Origin: Acidimicrobiales bacterium
GTDB lineage: Bacteria; Actinomycetota; Acidimicrobiia; Acidimicrobiales; VFJN01
Length of the DNA: 33,283 bases
Direction of reading: 5' to 3'
Assembly (NCBI GenBank): GCA_035316325.1
Contig: DATHJB010000159.1
Location: forward strand, 1-33,283
Shown here: in pieces, positions 32,789 to 33,283 of the stretch
Numbering within the stretch: the first letter of the stretch is position 1
Layout of the letters: each line of letters starts with the position of its first letter
Program-made: the position numbers and the translations under genes
The notes under the pieces: model-generated
Told to the model about the DNA's origin: nothing
The model's input: only the letters and a program-made list of their open reading frames with translations
The model's database searches: none

Positions 32789-33283
32789 CTAGGACGACGG
32801 TGGCGGTGGGCCGGCGTCGGCCGACGGGGCCAGGAGCTTCACCGCGACGGGCTCCTCGACCACCTTGCCGTCCTCGACCCGCACCGTGAACGCCTCCTGG
32901 CCCTCCTGCGACGCGACCGCGCCCACCAGCGAGGTGCCGTCGAACTGGAGCATGGCGAAGTTGTCCATGGCGTAGCCCGCCGGCAGGGCGCCGGAGAGCA
33001 GGGCCTCGTGGTAGAGGGGCTGCCGGCCCGCGGCGTCGTAGTGGGGGCAGAGGCTGCCCGGCAGGAACCCGAGCCCGTCCCTCAGCGGCTGGAGCTCGGG
33101 GCCGTACGAGTCGGTGGTCCCGCCCTCGAACCAGCAGATCGCCCCGGCCGAGCCGCCGGTCATCACCGCACCGCCCTCCCAGGCCTCCCGCAGCACCTTG
33201 TCGACGCCCTGGCGCCGCCACACGTCGAGCATGTTGGCGGTGTTGCCCCCGCCGACGTGGATCACGTCGTGGCGCAGGATGAA
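32789..33283 (-). CDS. Peptidase S51 (peptidase E/cyanophycinase-like), 5' part beyond window
   Basis: The C-terminal 164 residues of a class I glutamine-amidotransferase-like serine peptidase; the start lies beyond the right edge. Visible are VIHVGGGNTANML (the conserved glycine/asparagine turn), the nucleophile elbow GGSAGAICWFEGG with the catalytic Ser, and LCPHYD with the His expected for the triad. Peptidase E cleaves Asp-X dipeptides and cyanophycinase cleaves beta-Asp-Arg; no cyanophycin synthetase is in the window, so a dipeptidase role is more likely. The tail ends in Pro/Ser-rich residues (AGPPPPSS). Confidence 0.85.
   Translation of the reverse strand, partial: FILRHDVIHVGGGNTANMLDVWRRQGVDKVLREAWEGGAVMTGGSAGAICWFEGGTTDSYGPELQPLRDGLGFLPGSLCPHYDAAGRQPLYHEALLSGALPAGYAMDNFAMLQFDGTSLVGAVASQEGQEAFTVRVEDGKVVEEPVAVKLLAPSADAGPPPPSS

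Overview
The window is about 33 kb of very GC-rich DNA (roughly 70% GC by eye). It is densely packed with genes on both strands and reads as a chromosomal segment of an actinobacterium. An Acidimicrobiia-like lineage is my inference, from the mix of fatty-acid/CoA, FtsX/LolD-type and PadR-DrrAB genes and from the promoter style. Many genes have a TAnnnT -10 box only 6-9 bp before an ATG/GTG and no Shine-Dalgarno sequence, as expected for leaderless mRNAs, which are common in Actinobacteria. I see no rRNA, tRNA, CRISPR array, phage gene or insertion sequence.

Layout: 1-2.3 kb holds a truncated flavin reductase, an MBL-fold hydrolase and an epoxide-hydrolase-like alpha/beta hydrolase. 2.3-5.3 kb holds an N-acyl-D-amino-acid deacylase-type amidohydrolase and a self-inhibited Fic AMPylase. 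5.5-8.1 kb is a PadR regulator with a DrrA/DrrB-type efflux pair. 8.2-12.8 kb holds a secreted CocE/NonD lipoprotein hydrolase and a maoC-methyltransferase-mutY operon. 12.9-15.8 kb holds an acidic lipoprotein and a long acyl-CoA dehydrogenase resembling (2S)-methylsuccinyl-CoA dehydrogenase. 15.9-18.9 kb is a carotenoid oxygenase diverging from a TetR gene, followed by an SDR. 18.9-22.8 kb holds a DUF885 metallopeptidase, a dienelactone hydrolase, an IF2B-like protein, a DUF2269 membrane protein and a thioredoxin-fold protein. 22.8-25.9 kb has class II and class I fumarases back to back. 26-29.3 kb is a LolD/FtsX ABC exporter. 29.3-32.8 kb holds a decayed and an intact copy of a HAD/LNS2-like lipoprotein, then a 59-aa membrane protein coupled to a PH-domain membrane protein with a long Pro-rich tail. 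A truncated S51 peptidase ends the window.

Genes that appear to work together: the MaoC hydratase and the long dehydrogenase would catalyse consecutive steps of the ethylmalonyl-CoA pathway. PadR would control its own DrrAB pump. TetR would control the neighbouring carotenoid oxygenase. The two fumarases feed the TCA cycle with iron-free and iron-sulfur isoenzymes.

The most unusual signals are non-coding. A 51-bp twin-hairpin repeat lies in front of three unrelated genes. Long hairpins in the gaps between convergent genes share an apical core although their arms differ. An 18-bp palindrome is shared by two distant promoters. The two fumarase promoters overlap so closely that they should exclude each other.
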